Source: Owenia fusiformis (taxonomy: Eukaryota > Annelida > Polychaeta > Sabellida > Oweniidae). Taken from it: a stretch of DNA of 64,000 bases. Within the stretch, counting starts at the first letter, position 1; each line of letters opens with the position of its first letter. The translations under genes and the position numbers were made by a program. The stretch is taken from positions 21,497,754 through 21,561,753 of the forward strand of contig CAIIXF020000011.1 of the NCBI GenBank assembly GCA_903813345.2. Reading direction: 5' to 3'. This document shows positions 61,714-64,000 of the stretch, piece after piece. The notes below the pieces were generated by a model. The model worked only from the letters and a program-made list of their open reading frames with translations, was not told where the DNA came from and made no database searches.

Positions 61714-63093
61714 CTAATCTTCACCGGGATCCTCATGCTCGTAAAGTTCATCTGTATTAGTTTTGTCATGTAAGAGAACATACTCTCGAGAACTGAATCC
61801 AAACTTAATCACATCTTTCTCGATAAGTTCCACATATCTTTCAGGCTCGATTCGTTTATTGTTTACATGTGTTCCATTGGTTGAGCCTAGATCTATGATA
61901 TAGGGACGTACCCTTCGACCTTTGGTGCCATCTTCACGTTTGAATGGAACAAGTCGGAATTGCAACACCGCATGCTGCTTAGAACAAGATGGGTGGTCAA
62001 CAGGTATGTCAGCAATTTTGCGCTCACGTCCCATTAGAAATGCACTCTGCCTGTGAATATGTAATACTGGAAGTGCTTCTTCACCTTTAAATGGGTACAA
62101 TCGCCAATGCTTTTTAGGCTTTCTAGCCTCGGGAGGTTCATTATATTTAATAACAACTCCTCTGAATGTGTTTGTGTCTTCAGTTAATTTTCCTGATTTT
62201 TCAAAATTTGGTTTGTCTTTGTCATTTTTATCTTTTTTCTCATCTTTTATTCGATCCTCTGGTCTGCCATATTCAAATTCTTCCTTTCTTTCAAATGGGT
62301 TACCATCCCCACGACGTTGACGATTTTGACGTCGACGGTCATCATTACGCTGGCGGCTCCAGTTTTGGTTGACCATATTAGGATCTTGTCTTTCATGACG
62401 ATCATATCCACTATCCCTTGGTTCCCGTTTTATATGTCGGGGTTGTTCGCGGTCCCGACTACTTCTCTGGGGTTCCATTTCTTCTTCCCATCTGCTATGA
62501 CGATCTTCTCTTGCGTGCCTGTCTTCGTGCCTTGAGTGCCGTTCACGTCTATGTGAGTTATCCTCATGATCTCTATGAGACCTTTGATGATGCCCTTCCT
62601 TTTGAGAACGGTGTCTATGCTCATGTCTATGGACTGAATAATGTCTATCGGCTGCTATATCTACCTCATCATAAGATCTTGAACGTTTTTTGTCTTTCTT
62701 GTGCTTTTTTCTCTTCTCTTTTTTTGATTTCTTTTTCTTATATGTCTCTTGTTCTTCAGATGATACTTCTGATTCAGAAGAGGGTGACCGCTGAGCTTTG
62801 TCCATTTTTCTTGTTGATACATACTCTTCCTGATCAGATTCTGTATGTTTGTGACGTTTCCGAACCCTATGGGGGCTAGGAGTTGTAACTCCTCTCACTC
62901 CCTTGCCTTTGTCTGCTGGGGGCAGGTTTTCTTCTTCAGAATAATCAGAAGAGTCATTCCTCTCATCAACAGACTGTTCTTCACTAGAAGAGGACTCGAC
63001 TGGTGCCTCATTGCTTGCATCATCATCAGAAGTTTCTGATTCACTTTCCATATCTTGTCTCTTTGGCCTCCGTTTCTCTTCATATTTTTCTCT
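61714..63093 (-). CDS. SNIP1: SNIP1 (Smad nuclear-interacting protein 1), last exon
   Basis: Nuclear FHA-domain protein of the spliceosome and of TGF-beta/NF-kB repression. This exon encodes 459 residues. The first ~300 are charged and low-complexity (KKKKSKKEKRKKHKK, HRHEHRHRSQKEG, RS/RD-rich), typical of splicing factors. The conserved part starts NTFRGVVIKYNEPPEARKPK, and the FHA domain spans ~343-440 with LMGRERKIADIPVDHPSCSK, QHAVLQF and DLGSTNGTHVNNKRI, the phosphothreonine-binding loops. The acceptor TTTTGTATTTTCAG is at 63094, and the frame crosses it, so at least one 5' exon lies to the right, outside or unseen. Stop TAG at 61714. Confidence 0.95.
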   Translation of the reverse strand, partial: REKYEEKRRPKRQDMESESETSDDDASNEAPVESSSSEEQSVDERNDSSDYSEEENLPPADKGKGVRGVTTPSPHRVRKRHKHTESDQEEYVSTRKMDKAQRSPSSESEVSSEEQETYKKKKSKKEKRKKHKKDKKRSRSYDEVDIAADRHYSVHRHEHRHRSQKEGHHQRSHRDHEDNSHRRERHSRHEDRHAREDRHSRWEEEMEPQRSSRDREQPRHIKREPRDSGYDRHERQDPNMVNQNWSRQRNDDRRRQNRQRRGDGNPFERKEEFEYGRPEDRIKDEKKDKNDKDKPNFEKSGKLTEDTNTFRGVVIKYNEPPEARKPKKHWRLYPFKGEEALPVLHIHRQSAFLMGRERKIADIPVDHPSCSKQHAVLQFRLVPFKREDGTKGRRVRPYIIDLGSTNGTHVNNKRIEPERYVELIEKDVIKFGFSSREYVLLHDKTNTDELYEHEDPGED

Positions 63094-63383
63094 CTGAAAA
63101 TACAAAAATAGTAATACAATTGATTACACGAACGGAAGGAATTACGCACTCAAAAATATGCAGACTGCTTGGATAATTGTTTCCTTAGTGTTTCAAATCA
63201 ATGGTATCATTTCTTGATGTCAATTACAGCTTTGTGATATTTGGAACAATTACCTTTCAGAATGGTTTAGACTTCAGACATGTCAGAACAAATTCAGGTA
63301 TCTGGGAAACCTCTAGTTCATATCAATATCAATTGAAATAACATTTTTGATGTTAAAAAGCAATTATGTGGAGGTATAAACAG

Positions 63384-63607
63384 GCCTAACCATTGACAAC
63401 ATACCGTACAGTGACAAAATATACGGTTGTACACTTTAGCTGTACATTGTCATGTTTTGAGCAAAAATTGTGATGTAGGTTTAAAAAGATTTATCTAAGG
63501 AATATAAAGTAGGATTTATGTTTAATTTCATTTAATTTCATTTTTGCCTCAAATAGCCAAAGTGTACACCTGTATATTTTGTCACTGTACATTGTCGGTG
63601 GTTAGGC
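63384..63607. mobile_element. 224-bp MITE with ~50-bp inverted ends
   Basis: Left GCCTAACCATTGACAACATA.. and right ..TGTCGGTGGTTAGGC are inverted. The similarity continues through CAGTGACAAAATATAC and TGTACACTTT. No clear target duplication. It lies upstream of the SNIP1 exon, probably in an intron. Confidence 0.75.
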
Positions 63608-64000
63608 GTGATAAGCCCCCCGAGTTGAATGTTCAGTGTTTAGAAATTGTCTGTAGTCCATTTCAATTGCACTGGTACTGCATTTGATTATGCTGTTACC
63701 GAAACAGATCCTTTTGGGAATGGGTACCATTTACATTTAATTTGAGAAATTACTGGCATAAATGAAACCTTATTAAAACAGCATTTATATTATTCAAAAG
63801 CGTTCGTAATCAATGATTCCCAGCCCTCTGAAGTTTGAAAAATAAAAATCCCTGGATGTTAATCCATAGGTAATCCTTGAAAATGAAAATATTTTTGGGA
63901 GTATATGGTGCAATCTAATAGTCAATAAAATGTTTTAAAGTGTTTTGAATTTTGATGTTTTTTTTAAATGACAAACACAAGGAAAATGCATGAAAAAACT
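63608..64000. other. No feature seen
   Basis: AT-rich. I looked on the minus strand for an upstream SNIP1 exon and found none with usable splice sites. Confidence 0.3.

Noticed and set aside
62418-62879. 153-codon plus-strand frame
   Set aside because: Antisense shadow of the SNIP1 low-complexity region.

Overview
This is an AT-rich animal nuclear sequence with intron-bearing genes, GT..AG splice sites, many minisatellites and many decayed transposons. The gene set (calcipressin, TMEM50, SNIP1, an M14B carboxypeptidase) and the repeat content suggest an aquatic invertebrate, such as a lophotrochozoan, hemichordate or cephalochordate. I cannot name the species.

Layout. Positions 790-5211 (-): a secreted M14B metallocarboxypeptidase whose 3' end lies off the left edge. 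Positions 11000-23566 (-): a complete regulator of calcineurin (RCAN/calcipressin) in four coding exons. A 5'-truncated LINE sits in its last intron and is itself split by a 2.1 kb element. Positions 23567-41480 hold no gene I can support; they contain repeats, a LINE tail, a Helentron-like tandem-repeat element and several hairpins. Positions 42298-42915 (+): a short protein with an Orange (Hes/Hey-type) domain but no bHLH. Positions 43999-44711 (-): three tandem tRNA-Leu(CAA) genes, each with an intron. Positions 45390-57380 (+): complete TMEM50, six constitutive coding exons including one position with two alternative versions. Positions 61714-63093 (-): the large last exon of SNIP1, which carries the FHA domain.

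TMEM50 is the most interesting locus. It has two 68-nt versions of one exon that look mutually exclusive. It has about 28 tandem copies of its exon-4 splice donor. Its long intron holds a nest of DNA transposons and a separate 4,250-bp transposon with perfect inverted ends and a 4-bp target duplication, which encodes an OTU-type cysteine protease segment and a transposase-like protein.

RCAN and TMEM50 are about 22 kb apart. From general knowledge, vertebrates keep RCAN1 with TMEM50B and RCAN3 with TMEM50A on the same chromosomes, so this looks like an ancestral linkage. All splice models were made by eye from frame, phase and family similarity; no alignment or transcript data were available.
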